Below are positions 37,091 to 46,682 of a stretch of DNA of 53,264 nt, one piece after another (position 1 is the first letter of the stretch; every line of letters begins with the position of its first letter). The stretch comes from JBCBJX01 sp038522735 (GTDB lineage: Bacteria; Pseudomonadota; Alphaproteobacteria; Caulobacterales; Parvularculaceae). Below the pieces are notes generated by a model. That model did not search any database. It was not told where the DNA came from and saw only the letters and a program-made list of their open reading frames with translations. Where the stretch lies: contig JBCBJX010000011.1 in NCBI GenBank assembly GCA_038522735.1, positions 1 through 53,264 of the forward strand, in the 5' to 3' direction. The translations under genes and the position numbers were made by a program.

Positions 37091-38044
37091 ATGTCTGTCG
37101 CCGACCAGAACGCCCCTGATACGAACCCGTGCGACGGCCGCGACGGCGTCGGCTGCGTCGAAATGCTGATCGAGCCGCGGCGACGCGATCTCGGCGGCGG
37201 CGTCTTCGTCGGCCGGGTTCTGCCGTATGCGAAGCGCCGCCATGTCGGCCCGTTCGTCTTTTTCGACGAGATGGGCCCCGGCGAACTCGGGCCGGGCGAC
37301 GGCATGGACGTGCGCCCGCACCCCCATATCGGGCTTTCCACGGTCACCTGGCTTTTCGATGGTGAAATGACGCACCGGGACAACCTCGGCTACGAACAGG
37401 TGATCCGCCCGGGCGACGTCAACTGGATGACCGCAGGGCGCGGCGTCGTTCATTCCGAACGCACCGGCGACGAGGCCCGCGCGCGCACGCTGAAAATGCA
37501 TGGCGTTCAGACGTGGGTCGCGCTGCCCGAGGATGATGCGGAGACGGATCCCGAGTTCTTCCATCATAAGGCGGAGGACCTGCCCCGCGTCTCCGGCGAG
37601 GGCTGGTCAGGCGTCCTCATCGTCGGCGCCGCCTACGGCGCGACGTCTCCTGTAAAAACCTATTCGCCCCTCTTCTATCTCGCCGTCGACGCCGAGCCGG
37701 GCGCGCGCATCGCGCTTCCGGAAGACCACGAAGAACGCGCCGTCTATCTCGTCGACGGCGCGGCTTCGGCCGGCGACGCGCCGATCCCGGAACAGACGAT
37801 GGCGGTGTTCGAGCCGGGCGGAGCGCCGACGATCGAGGTTTCGGAGCCCTCGCGCCTTATGCTGCTCGGCGGGGCGCCGCTCGGCGAGCGTCACATCTGG
37901 TGGAACTTCGTCTCCGCCTCGCGGGACCGGATCGAGCAGGCGAAACGGGACTGGACCGGGGCCGCTGAGGCGAGCTGGCCGGAGAACGGCGCCTTCACCC
38001 TACCGCCGGGCGAAACGGAGTTTATTCCGCTGCCTGAGAAATGA
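37091..38044 (+). CDS. Pirin-family bicupin protein
   Basis: The 317-residue protein shows the pirin core: RRHVGPFVFFDEMGPGE, the metal-binding cluster RPHPHIGLSTVTWLF followed by HRDNLG and GRGVVHSER, and in the second cupin GAPLGERHIWWNFV. Pirins bind iron or other metals and are linked to quercetin dioxygenase activity or redox regulation; the substrate here is unknown. Starts with ATG 37091 after AAGGGAG. Its stop lies 1 bp from that of the convergent next gene. Confidence 0.93.
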   Translation: MSVADQNAPDTNPCDGRDGVGCVEMLIEPRRRDLGGGVFVGRVLPYAKRRHVGPFVFFDEMGPGELGPGDGMDVRPHPHIGLSTVTWLFDGEMTHRDNLGYEQVIRPGDVNWMTAGRGVVHSERTGDEARARTLKMHGVQTWVALPEDDAETDPEFFHHKAEDLPRVSGEGWSGVLIVGAAYGATSPVKTYSPLFYLAVDAEPGARIALPEDHEERAVYLVDGAASAGDAPIPEQTMAVFEPGGAPTIEVSEPSRLMLLGGAPLGERHIWWNFVSASRDRIEQAKRDWTGAAEASWPENGAFTLPPGETEFIPLPEK

Positions 38045-38045
38045 G

Positions 38046-38876
38046 TCAGAGCCCTCCGCGCGCGGCGGCGCGGACCATGGCGAGACGCCGCAGAACCGGC
38101 GCGTCCGGACTGCGGCCAGCGGCCAACCGATCGATCGCGATGGCGGCGGAAGCAGCGCCCGCGGCGAGCGGCGCGAGCGCCGGCGGCGTCGCCCCGATCG
38201 ATCTGGCGCGGGCGACGGCGTCGCGGCCTTCGGTCTCGGCGAGGCTCCGGACCAGCTCGGGAAGAGCATCGACGCCGCGCCCCTCAAGAAGACCGTCGCG
38301 GCTGAGGCCCGCCGCGGCGAGGTCTTCCGCAGGAAGAAGGCAGACCCCGCCTGCGAGCCGGGCGCCGACGCGCTCCAGCTCGCGCGCCCACGCCGCCGCC
38401 TCGCCGAGCGCGTCAACGCCCGCAGACGCATCGACCGCATCGCAGACAAGGGAAACGGTCTGCGCCCAGCCGGCGCCGATATCAGCGAGATGCGCCCGCA
38501 GATCCGCACGCGTCTGAAATCGCGCGGGATCGAGCTCCCGCTCACGCGCGTCGATCAGCCCCTCTAGGGGCGCGCGCAGGGCGGTCGTCCGACGAGCGAC
38601 GGCTGCGAGCTCAGCGACGACCGGATGACGGCGCAGCACATCGCTGTCGAAAATCTCCTCGACCGCTTCGCGCCACCAGGCGAGGCGGATCTGGCCGAGC
38701 ATGGGCTCCGAGACCGTTTCCGCAGTTTTCTCAAGCTCGGCGTCGAAGGCCGCGACGGCGAACAGCGCCCGCCGGCGCGCGGCGGGGGCGAAGGCGAAGG
38801 CGAGCGCCCGCTCCTGATTCCGGGCCCTCACGGCGTCCAGCGCGTAAGTCTCGTCTTGCGATTGCATCTCACTCAT
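38046..38876 (-). CDS. Squalene/phytoene-synthase-like protein (NDUFAF6 type)
   Basis: The 276-residue protein is a helical trans-prenyltransferase fold of the NDUFAF6-like branch: residues LGQIRLAWWREAVEEIFDSD correspond to its conserved first motif, but the Asp-rich DxxxD catalytic motifs of true synthases are missing or altered. Mitochondrial NDUFAF6 helps assemble respiratory complex I, and a similar role in alphaproteobacteria is plausible. ATG 38876 is taken; ATG 38867 and an upstream frame to 38909 are alternatives. Confidence 0.75.
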   Translation of the reverse strand: MSEMQSQDETYALDAVRARNQERALAFAFAPAARRRALFAVAAFDAELEKTAETVSEPMLGQIRLAWWREAVEEIFDSDVLRRHPVVAELAAVARRTTALRAPLEGLIDARERELDPARFQTRADLRAHLADIGAGWAQTVSLVCDAVDASAGVDALGEAAAWARELERVGARLAGGVCLLPAEDLAAAGLSRDGLLEGRGVDALPELVRSLAETEGRDAVARARSIGATPPALAPLAAGAASAAIAIDRLAAGRSPDAPVLRRLAMVRAAARGGL

Positions 38877-38979
38877 GGCGGGGGGTGCGGAGGTCTTTCG
38901 GCGGCGCATCGTCGCCCCGTTTGAAACACGGGCGAGGACGGTTACCTAACGCGCGAGCAGCCAAATGGGAGACACCGAC

Positions 38980-39582
38980 ATGGCCGTCACGCTACCCGAC
39001 CTTCCTTACGCCCGCGGCGCCCTCGCCCCGCACATCTCCGAGCAGACGCTCGATTTCCATTACGGCAAACACCACCAGGCGTATGCCGACAACCTCAACA
39101 AGCTGATCGACGGCACGCCCCATGCGGACGCCTCCCTCGAGGAGATCATCCACGACGCGGCGGGCGACGCCTCGAAAGCCGGCCATTTCAACAACGCCGC
39201 GCAGGTCTGGAACCACACCTTCTACTGGAACTCGATGAAACCGAACGGCGGCGGCGCGCCGACCGGCGAGATCGCGAAGCTGATCGACGACGCCTTCGGC
39301 GGCTATGACGGCTTTAAGGCGGAATTCGCCAAAGCCGGCGCGACCCAGTTCGGTTCGGGCTGGGCGTGGCTCGTCGCCAAAGGCGGCAACGTCGAGATCC
39401 GCAAAACGCCGAACGCGGAAACTCCGCTGACGGACGCCGGCGTCACGCCCCTCCTCACCATGGACGTCTGGGAGCACGCCTACTACCTCGACTACCAGAA
39501 CAAACGCCCGGCCTATATCGAGACATTCCTCGACAAGCTGGTGAACTGGGACTTCGCGAACGCGAACCTCGCGAAAATCTGA
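38980..39582 (+). CDS. sodB: Iron superoxide dismutase
   Basis: Converts superoxide to oxygen and hydrogen peroxide. The 200-residue protein has all four metal ligands: HYGKHHQAYADNL (His), NHTFYWNSM (His), and DVWEHAYYLDYQN (Asp, His). The iron-type outer sphere is seen in NNAAQVWNH (Gln) and Ala in PNAETPL where manganese enzymes carry Gln. ATG 38980 fits a GGGAG site 8 bp upstream better than ATG 38965. Cytoplasmic; no signal peptide. Confidence 0.95.
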   Translation: MAVTLPDLPYARGALAPHISEQTLDFHYGKHHQAYADNLNKLIDGTPHADASLEEIIHDAAGDASKAGHFNNAAQVWNHTFYWNSMKPNGGGAPTGEIAKLIDDAFGGYDGFKAEFAKAGATQFGSGWAWLVAKGGNVEIRKTPNAETPLTDAGVTPLLTMDVWEHAYYLDYQNKRPAYIETFLDKLVNWDFANANLAKI

Positions 39583-39654
39583 TTTTACGGCGCGGAAAGC
39601 GGAATATGGAGAAACCCGTCACCAAGCGCGGGTCTTTCGCGAATGTATCCAAAC

Positions 39655-39683
39655 AAAAAAGGGCCGCGGCGAACCCGCGGCCC
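39655..39683 (-). terminator. Intrinsic terminator of the TonB receptor gene
   Basis: A 9-bp stem GGGCCGCGG/CCGCGGCCC with loop CGAAC (39661-39683) is flanked on the plus strand by six A, which read as a U tract on the minus strand. It lies 24 bp after the receptor stop and could also stop sodB transcripts from the other side, though with a poorer tail. Confidence 0.85.
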
Positions 39684-39706
39684 TTTCGATTGATGGACCA
39701 GTTCGA

Positions 39707-42700
39707 TCAGAACGTCTTGGCGACGTTCACGAACGCCGTACGGCCAAAGATGTCGTAGCCGATACCGATGGGAACGTTCCGCACCGAGAACACGCCCTGA
39801 CTATCGACCAACTCGGGATCGCGGTCGAAAACGTTCGAGACGCCGACGTTAATGACCCAAGTGTCTTTCGAGTAAGCCACCGAGGCATTGTGCACCCAGT
39901 AGTCGGTCGTGAAGTACACCGGCCGGCAAAGTTCGCCAGGATCCGTCACGTTCGGGTTCGCGAGGAACTGGTTCGGCGTACAGGTCTGGCCCGCGACGAA
40001 GTTTGTGGGGGTTTCTTCGCCGCCCTGAATGAAGCGCGTGAACCAGTTGAACCGGAAGTCGCTCCAATCGACGAGCAGGTTGATCCGAGCCGTCCAGTCG
40101 GGCGATTCGGTTTCGCCGGCGTTGTCGTCGACGACCCCGAGTTGCTCGAATTCCTGCTCCAGCAGCCAACCCGCCGTGCCGTCGAGCGAGAAATCGACGG
40201 TCTCGCCGAGGATATCCGCTTCGTAGGTGAACAGCATGTTGAAATCGACGCCGACAGCCGTGTCGCGGCCGATGTTCACCGGCGACGTATCGATAGTGCT
40301 GATGAAGCCAAGTGCGTCGCGCGAGATGCGTCCGCACGTTGAGCTGCCGTCGAGCGTATAGCATTGACCGACGACGTTGCCGCTGCCGAGCTCGGTGATC
40401 GAGTCTTCAATGAGTATGTCGTAGTAGGTCGCCGACAGCTGGAGTCCGGCCCGGTCGAGCCAGGTCACTCCGGTGTACTCCTCGATCGCCTGGAACGGCT
40501 CGAGAACCACGCCGTAGGTAAACGAGCGGGACGTCTCCGGATCGAGATCCTGCGAGCCGCCGCTGATCGCCTCGATCGTGTAGACGCTGTCGTCACCGCC
40601 AGCGAGACCGAGAGAGGTCGGATCCGCACCGGTGTCGACGCAGATCGCCAGGATGTCGGGATCGCGCGTGTCGAGCGTCGGATCATATGTCTCCGTCCCG
40701 CCGATGGTCGTCGGCGCGATCCGCGCGCCCTCGGGCACGACGCAGGGGTCGGTGATGCCCGTAAAGCCCGACGTCTCGTTCAGGAACTGCTCACGTGCGT
40801 TCGGCGCCCGGAACGACGTTCCGTACGTTCCGCGAAGGGTCAGCCACTCGGTCGGTTTGTAGAGACCCTTGACCGAGTAAGTCGTCGCCGAACCTGCAAA
40901 ACTCTCTTCGGTGAAGCGAACGGAACCTTCGATCTGAAGAAGCTCGGCGAACGGCCGGCCTTCAAACACGTCGAAGCTCGTCTCCGCAAAGAACTCGTAG
41001 AGGTCGCGAGCGCCGCTTGCACCGGGATCGGTGAAGAACCGGAACTGCTGGCCCTGTCCGGACGTGAAGTCAGGCGACGAATCCAAACGGTCTTCGCGGT
41101 ACTCGAAGCCAACGCCGAAGAGGATGTCGTTGTCGTTCCAGGGCAGGCGCGCGAGCGTGCCGCTCGCAAATCCCGCAACGACCGTCTGTTCGAAGACCGT
41201 GTTAAAGATCCGGTTTGAGACGAGATAATCGTACTCTTCCGGCGAGAGCGACCCGCCGCCGAGACCGAATTTGCCCGGTGCGAAGAGGTTGACCGGAACG
41301 CACGCGGAAAACGTTTCCTCAGTCGTCAGCGGGCTGTCCGCTGCGCCGTCGCCGTCGATATCGCTTCCGTCCGGGAAGCCGTCCCCGTCCACGTCAATAC
41401 CGCAGACCACGGAACCGTCAGGCAGGCGCCGCGAGGTCTCGGTCGAAAGAATAAGCCGATCGTTGTTGATCGCCGGACGGATCGAAGTGCCGTCTGACTG
41501 GGACCGCATGGCGTAGACGTCGTACGTCCACCCGCTCATCTGTCCGACGTCCAGGAACGGAAGATCGCCGCGAAGACCGCCGACAATCCGCGTCTGCGCA
41601 AGGTTGACCGTCTGCTCGTTCAGACCACGGATCTGGACCTGCGGCACAACCGTCGGGTTTGAGCCGAGGAAATCGCTCGGCAATCCGAAGACGGCGTAGC
41701 ACTCCGCGCCGTTCGGGTTCTGACGGTAATCGTCGGACGGATCGTCCGGCGTGCCGTTGTCGTCCAAATCGGTGTTGCACGGGTTGAACGGACTGTTGGC
41801 GGGGTAGCTCGGCGACACGCCGAGAGAACCGCTGTCGATGAAGGTTTCGCGGCGGGAGTACCCGGCCTCGAAGTAAGCCGTCATATTGCCCCAGCGATTA
41901 AGGTCGTATTCGCCGAAGCTGTAGAAGTTGAACCGCTCGTTCGTCGGCAGGAAGTCCGCCTGCTGCCGAACCGGATTCAATTCCGTGTTGTAGAAGGGAT
42001 CGAAGAAATTGACGTCGATGAGTCCGTCGCCATCGCCGTCGATGTTACCGCCAATATTCGCATCGTCCAGATTGACGTTGTCAGGAATAATGATTGACGG
42101 ATCGAGTACGAAGGCGGCGTTGTTGCCGAGGCTGCTTTCGAGATAGCCCGGAATGCCGACGTTCGTCGTAACTCCGTCCGGAGACCGGTACAGGGACGCC
42201 AAGATACCGTCTTCGAGGAAAATCCTGTTGTAAAACGAGAATTTGCAGGGCTGGACCGGAATTCCAGGTTCCCGAGAAATGTTGAGAGAACGAATCTGGC
42301 CGCTTTCGCCTTGTTCGAGCTCTTCGTTACACCGCAAGAAGTCGCGATCTTGGAACTCAAGATTAGACTGACGCTGGTACTCCGCCGCAAACGTCACGCG
42401 GCCGTTCACGCCTTCGACGCCCCACGCTGCGGATAGCGAGTACGACTCGCCGCCGCTTTCCTCAGGCTGCGTAAAATTGCCTTCAAACCGAAGGCCGTCG
42501 AGGTCATCCCGAAGAATGATGTTCGTCACGCCGGCGACCGCGTCCGAGCCGTAAACCGACGACGCGCCGTCGAGCAGGTTCTCAATCCGGCCGATAAGAA
42601 TGCTCGGGATAAGAGAGATATCCGGAGCCCCCGGCGCGCCTTCGACCCCAGCCGGAGCCACGCGCTTGGAGTTCAAAAGGACCAAGGTCCGACCAGCCCC

Positions 42701-43081
42701 GAGGCCGCGGAAGTTGACCTCCTGAGACCCAGGCCCCTGATCGAGCACGAAGCCGCCAAACGTCTGGTCGATCTGCGAACCGGTGACCTGCGGCGTCGAC
42801 TGCAGAATATCCTGAACGTCGAAGAGACCGGATTCCCGCGCAACTTGCCCTTGGATCACCTGAACGGGCGATGCCGACGTAAACGTATCACGACCAAGCC
42901 GCGAGCCGGTGATGACGATGCGATCCTCTTCTTCGTCTTCTTCCTCGGCGATCTCTTCGATTTCGTCGACGTCGTCGTCGGCGTCCTGCGCATACGCCGG
43001 CGCGGCGGCGAGCAGCGCGATCGACGCAAAGCCGGTAAAGGCTGTCGTGGACAGCAGTTTCAAACGTTCTTCGACGCTCAT
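39707..43081 (-). CDS. TonB-dependent outer-membrane receptor with acidic head
   Basis: The 1124-residue protein has a signal peptide (SIALLAAAPAYA), a very acidic stretch (about residues 33-53, DDDVDEIEEIAEEEDEEED), then a TonB-box-like DRIVITGSR, the plug domain (GLGAGRTLVLLNSKRV; NLLDGASSVYGSDAVAGVTN) and a long beta-barrel ending in AFVNVAKTF. Three calcium-type loops (DGDGDG near 350, TDLDDNGTPDDPSDD near 440, DVDGDGFPDGSDIDGDG near 565) lie in extracellular regions. It imports an unknown large substrate across the outer membrane with TonB energy. Same-family neighbour at 43475. Confidence 0.93.
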   Translation of the reverse strand: MSVEERLKLLSTTAFTGFASIALLAAAPAYAQDADDDVDEIEEIAEEEDEEEDRIVITGSRLGRDTFTSASPVQVIQGQVARESGLFDVQDILQSTPQVTGSQIDQTFGGFVLDQGPGSQEVNFRGLGAGRTLVLLNSKRVAPAGVEGAPGAPDISLIPSILIGRIENLLDGASSVYGSDAVAGVTNIILRDDLDGLRFEGNFTQPEESGGESYSLSAAWGVEGVNGRVTFAAEYQRQSNLEFQDRDFLRCNEELEQGESGQIRSLNISREPGIPVQPCKFSFYNRIFLEDGILASLYRSPDGVTTNVGIPGYLESSLGNNAAFVLDPSIIIPDNVNLDDANIGGNIDGDGDGLIDVNFFDPFYNTELNPVRQQADFLPTNERFNFYSFGEYDLNRWGNMTAYFEAGYSRRETFIDSGSLGVSPSYPANSPFNPCNTDLDDNGTPDDPSDDYRQNPNGAECYAVFGLPSDFLGSNPTVVPQVQIRGLNEQTVNLAQTRIVGGLRGDLPFLDVGQMSGWTYDVYAMRSQSDGTSIRPAINNDRLILSTETSRRLPDGSVVCGIDVDGDGFPDGSDIDGDGAADSPLTTEETFSACVPVNLFAPGKFGLGGGSLSPEEYDYLVSNRIFNTVFEQTVVAGFASGTLARLPWNDNDILFGVGFEYREDRLDSSPDFTSGQGQQFRFFTDPGASGARDLYEFFAETSFDVFEGRPFAELLQIEGSVRFTEESFAGSATTYSVKGLYKPTEWLTLRGTYGTSFRAPNAREQFLNETSGFTGITDPCVVPEGARIAPTTIGGTETYDPTLDTRDPDILAICVDTGADPTSLGLAGGDDSVYTIEAISGGSQDLDPETSRSFTYGVVLEPFQAIEEYTGVTWLDRAGLQLSATYYDILIEDSITELGSGNVVGQCYTLDGSSTCGRISRDALGFISTIDTSPVNIGRDTAVGVDFNMLFTYEADILGETVDFSLDGTAGWLLEQEFEQLGVVDDNAGETESPDWTARINLLVDWSDFRFNWFTRFIQGGEETPTNFVAGQTCTPNQFLANPNVTDPGELCRPVYFTTDYWVHNASVAYSKDTWVINVGVSNVFDRDPELVDSQGVFSVRNVPIGIGYDIFGRTAFVNVAKTF

Positions 43082-43474
43082 GATTGACCCTCATCGCAAG
43101 CTGTTATGACACTCAGGAACGACATCGTCTGACGCGACGCCTTTTCCCGACCGAAGCAGACGCTAACACCGGCTTTCGCGACGCACAGTAGCAGGATCGG
43201 CCAATCGACATGTTTTCGACAAATGTCCGCCCCATTGTTACAAAAAGACAACATTCATTAACGACGCCTTGCGCCCTCGCGCCGCGGCCGCGTGCGGATT
43301 AACCATACCGGACGCCTGCGAGGCGCGCCCTAGCCCTCCGCTTTCGGAGCGTTCGTCCTCCAATCGACCGAGCGGGCGTCTGCGTTTCAGGGAACAACAC
43401 GAAAAAAGGCCCGCCGAGGCGGGCCTTTTCTCATGCGTACTCAGAACGGACTGACGGCGCTCCGACGGCCGGTT
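43082..43474. other. 393-bp gap between the two TonB receptor genes
   Basis: No gene is supported here. It holds the terminator of the upstream receptor (43402-43429) and the promoter region of the downstream one. Within it, near the AT-rich part, an inverted repeat GACAT-N11-ATGTC (43207-43227) and a TTGT-N9-ACAA pair (43235-43251) could be regulator sites. The spacing to the start codon (over 120 bp) leaves room for a leader RNA. Confidence 0.5.
43402..43429 (-). terminator. Intrinsic terminator of the upstream TonB receptor
   Basis: GGCCCGCC/GGCGGGCC stem (43408-43425) flanked by six A on the left and four T on the right on the plus strand; on the minus strand it ends in a U run after the receptor gene stop at 43475. 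Confidence 0.85.
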
Positions 43475-46400
43475 CTAGAACCGGCGCGTCACGGTCGCGA
43501 AGAACCGGCGGCCGCGCTGATCGTAGCCGACGCCGAGCGGCACGTTCCAATTGCCGATGGTCGCGCCGTTGATGCGGTCGTCCCCCGCGCCGTCGTCCAC
43601 CTGCGGCGGATCGCGATCGAGGACGTTGGCGACGCCGAAGAGCGCGCTCCAGGTGTCCTCCTGATAACGGAACGACAGGGTGTGCTCGAAGTAAGCCGGC
43701 ACTTTCTCGACACTGCTGACCGATCCGGTCCGACGGCCGTTGAACGTGTTCTGGTAGCGGCCGTCCGGTGCGGTATCCAGATCAAGCTGGCCCGTGAGTG
43801 AATCGAAATCACCTTGGCTGTCGATATAGTTTGTCCGCCAGAACAGGGACCAGGGCCCCGTCGTCGCACGGAAGTTGCCGATAGCGCGCCAGGCCGGGCT
43901 GCCGAACCCGCCGACCTGCTCGTCGAGCACGGGGTCCTGCGGGAACTCCTGCTGTTCAAAGGAGAGCTGCCGTGTTGCGACTAGATCAAGGCTGAAGTCG
44001 ACCAGCTGGCCGAACACGGCCGCCTCCGTCTCGACGTTCAAGTTGAGGTCGAAGCCCGTCGTCCCGAAGGTCGACAGGTTGAACGGCGTGATGTCGAGGC
44101 TCGGCACGAAGCCGGTGTTCGGATCGCGCGCAAAGTTGCCGCAGAACTGCGTCGGAAACGCCGATGTGTCGTAGCAGCCGTCAAAGATGAAAGTCGCTCC
44201 AGGCGTGATCGTCGCGTCTTCGACTTCGATGTCGTAATAGTTGAAGCTGAAGCGCGCGTCGAAAATCGTGAACACCGGCTGTTCGAAAACGAAGCCCGCC
44301 GTCAGCGTGGTCGACCGCTCCGGATCAAGGTCCTGATTGCCGGTGCGGAAGGACTGGATGCCCGCCGCGCCGCCGAGACCCAATGTGAACGGAAGATTGG
44401 CGATGCCGAGCGCGTTTCCTTCGGCGAGGCAGTTGTTGATCACCGTCTGCGAACGATTGTCGTTCGCCGGGTTGTAGACACCGCCGGTCGCGGCCGCCAC
44501 CGGAACGACGCACGGGTCGGTCGTTCCGCCGACGAAACCTGATTGTCCGCCGAGGAAGAGTTCCCGGGCGTTCGGCGCGCGGAAGGACGTCCCGTAGGTC
44601 GCGCGGATCGTGAACCAGTCGACGGGCGCGTAGGCGCCTTTGACGCTGTAGACGCTCGTCGTGTCGAAGAACTCATGATCGACGATCCGCCCGGCGAGGT
44701 TCACGGTCAGCTCCTCAGCGAACGGCGCGCCGGAGAGGAGCGGAAGCTCGATTTCTGCGTACGCTTCGCGGAGCCATACCGAGCCGATGGTGCGGCCGTC
44801 GGAGAAGAACGCCGCCGTGAGGCCGCGCTGGGCGTTGTCGTCCGTACCTGAATCGATCCCGTCGCGCCGCCATTCAACGCCGAAGACCGCGCCGACCGTG
44901 CCGCCCGGGAGCTCGAAGAGGTCGCCCGTGACGAAGCCGCCCGCGATCTCCTGTTCGATTTCGGTGTAAACCGTCCGGACGCCTGTCAGATAGTCCGTCT
45001 CCTCTTGGGTGGCGAACTGCGGGTTGTTTGGGTCGTAGAGCGACGGCGCGAAGAGGTTCACCGGCACGCAGTTTTCTATGGTGATGAAGGAGAAGAACTC
45101 CGAGATCGGGTCCAGCTCCCCACAGATGATGTTGCCGGTTCCGTCGTCCCGCGAGGTGCGTAGAGACAACTCAAGTTGCGGCTCCAGGATCGACGGGCGG
45201 CGGCTGTAGCCGGTCGTCCGTGTATAGCCGAAATAGGTTTCGTAGTTCCAGCTTTCGTCCAGAAACGCCCCGCGCGCGCCGCCGAACAGCCGCGTCTGCT
45301 GCTGATCGATTTCGGTGTTGCCGCGAGGTATCGGCAGGGCGATGACCGGGAGCGCTGCAGCGCCGAACGGGTTGAACGGGTTCGTCGCCGGCACGGTCGG
45401 GAACATCTGACCGTGGAAGCCTGAACGGGCGTCGATCCGGCTGTTGAAATAGGACGCCTCCACATAGAAATTCGTCTCGTGACCGAGAACATCGACGTCG
45501 TGGTCGGCCGTCGTGAAAATCGAGATCTGGTTGGTTCGCGGAAGAATGTTGTCGTCGCCTTCGAGAAAACTCGAACGGGTCAGATAGGTGTTCGATGTTC
45601 CCGAGGGTACTGGAAGGAAGAAGCCCGTATCCGGAGCGACTTCCGGCCCGGTGCCGAGCGGGGTTCCGCCTGAGACAAAGTCGATGCCCGTGATGGAGCC
45701 GCCGCAGGTGCGTACTTCCGTCCCGTCCGCAAGAAACTCGATATCGAGAGCGCACGACACGCCGTCATCGGAATAGGTCCAGTCCCGGTCCCGCATCAGG
45801 ATTTCCTGCTGGTTCCGGTATTCCGCGGCGAACGTGATGCTGCCGCGATCGAAGGATTTTCCGTAGAGAAGGCTGAAACGCGTGGAGCGGCCGCCCTCCT
45901 CTTCCGGAATACTGGCGAAACCCTCGATCTCGAAGCCGTCGAACTCCGAGCGCAGAATGATGTTCTGGACGCCTGCGATAGCGTCTGAGCCGTAGACGGA
46001 CGAAGCGCCGTCGAGGAGCGTCTCGACCCGCTGAATAAGCGAGGACGGAATGAGGTTGACATTGGGCGCGGACGGCGCGCCCTCCGCCCCCGACGGCGCG
46101 AGGCGACGGCCGTTGATGAGGATAAGGGTCCGGTCCTGACCGAGGCCGCGCAGCGAGACGCCGGACCCGCCGGGACCGCCGTTGGTCACGAAACCGCCGG
46201 TGGTGTTGAGGTCCGTGTCCAGTTGAACGCCGGTGACGACGGTCTGCTGCTTCAGGATCTGCTGGGTGTCGATGAGGCCCGCCTCGCGGACCGTCTCTGC
46301 GTCGACGATCTGCAGCGGCGCGACGCTTGAGTATGTGTCCCGGCGCAGGCGGGAGCCGGTGATGACGATCCGGTCGTCGGTCTGTTGGGAGATCTCGTCG

Positions 46401-46528
46401 GCGACTTCCTGGATTTCGTCGACATCGTCATCGGCGTCCTGCGCCCAGGCGGGCGCGGCGACGGCGGCGGCGCAGAGGCCGGCGAGCGCTGTCGTCGACA
46501 GCAGTTTCAGGCGTTCGGTGATGTTCAT
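43475..46528 (-). CDS. TonB-dependent outer-membrane receptor, paralogue
   Basis: The 1017-residue protein shares its opening with the next gene downstream (ERLKLLSTTA followed by a signal peptide, then DADDDVDEIQEVADEI and DRIVITGSRLRRDTYSS) and the plug motifs GLGQDRTLILINGRRLAPSG and LLDGASSVYGSDAIAGVQN. The barrel ends in ATVTRRF. It lacks the three DxDxDG-type loops of its paralogue. ATG 46528 fits a GAGGGT site 7 bp upstream. Likely substrate unknown; a peptide, glycan or metal complex are all possible. Confidence 0.93.
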   Translation of the reverse strand: MNITERLKLLSTTALAGLCAAAVAAPAWAQDADDDVDEIQEVADEISQQTDDRIVITGSRLRRDTYSSVAPLQIVDAETVREAGLIDTQQILKQQTVVTGVQLDTDLNTTGGFVTNGGPGGSGVSLRGLGQDRTLILINGRRLAPSGAEGAPSAPNVNLIPSSLIQRVETLLDGASSVYGSDAIAGVQNIILRSEFDGFEIEGFASIPEEEGGRSTRFSLLYGKSFDRGSITFAAEYRNQQEILMRDRDWTYSDDGVSCALDIEFLADGTEVRTCGGSITGIDFVSGGTPLGTGPEVAPDTGFFLPVPSGTSNTYLTRSSFLEGDDNILPRTNQISIFTTADHDVDVLGHETNFYVEASYFNSRIDARSGFHGQMFPTVPATNPFNPFGAAALPVIALPIPRGNTEIDQQQTRLFGGARGAFLDESWNYETYFGYTRTTGYSRRPSILEPQLELSLRTSRDDGTGNIICGELDPISEFFSFITIENCVPVNLFAPSLYDPNNPQFATQEETDYLTGVRTVYTEIEQEIAGGFVTGDLFELPGGTVGAVFGVEWRRDGIDSGTDDNAQRGLTAAFFSDGRTIGSVWLREAYAEIELPLLSGAPFAEELTVNLAGRIVDHEFFDTTSVYSVKGAYAPVDWFTIRATYGTSFRAPNARELFLGGQSGFVGGTTDPCVVPVAAATGGVYNPANDNRSQTVINNCLAEGNALGIANLPFTLGLGGAAGIQSFRTGNQDLDPERSTTLTAGFVFEQPVFTIFDARFSFNYYDIEVEDATITPGATFIFDGCYDTSAFPTQFCGNFARDPNTGFVPSLDITPFNLSTFGTTGFDLNLNVETEAAVFGQLVDFSLDLVATRQLSFEQQEFPQDPVLDEQVGGFGSPAWRAIGNFRATTGPWSLFWRTNYIDSQGDFDSLTGQLDLDTAPDGRYQNTFNGRRTGSVSSVEKVPAYFEHTLSFRYQEDTWSALFGVANVLDRDPPQVDDGAGDDRINGATIGNWNVPLGVGYDQRGRRFFATVTRRF

Positions 46529-46544
46529 GCAGGCGACCCTCATC

Positions 46545-46586
46545 AAAAACGACGGGGGGCCCCCGAGCGCGGCGCGCTCGCCCCCC
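46545..46586 (-). terminator. Hairpin with U run before the TonB receptor
   Basis: On the minus strand GGGGGG and CCCCCC arms (46581-46586 with 46554-46559) enclose an inner GAGCG/CGCTC stem, and a U run follows (plus-strand aaaaa 46545-46549). It lies 97 bp after secF and only about 17 bp before the receptor start codon, so it either ends the sec operon or acts as an attenuator in the receptor leader. Confidence 0.65.
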
Positions 46587-46682
46587 GACGCCTAGACCGA
46601 CGAGAGCCGGGGGGTCTCAATCAGAAGTCGGACTTCGCGACCGACAGTAACATTTTGGTCACAATTAGAGAGCGGCGCCGGC

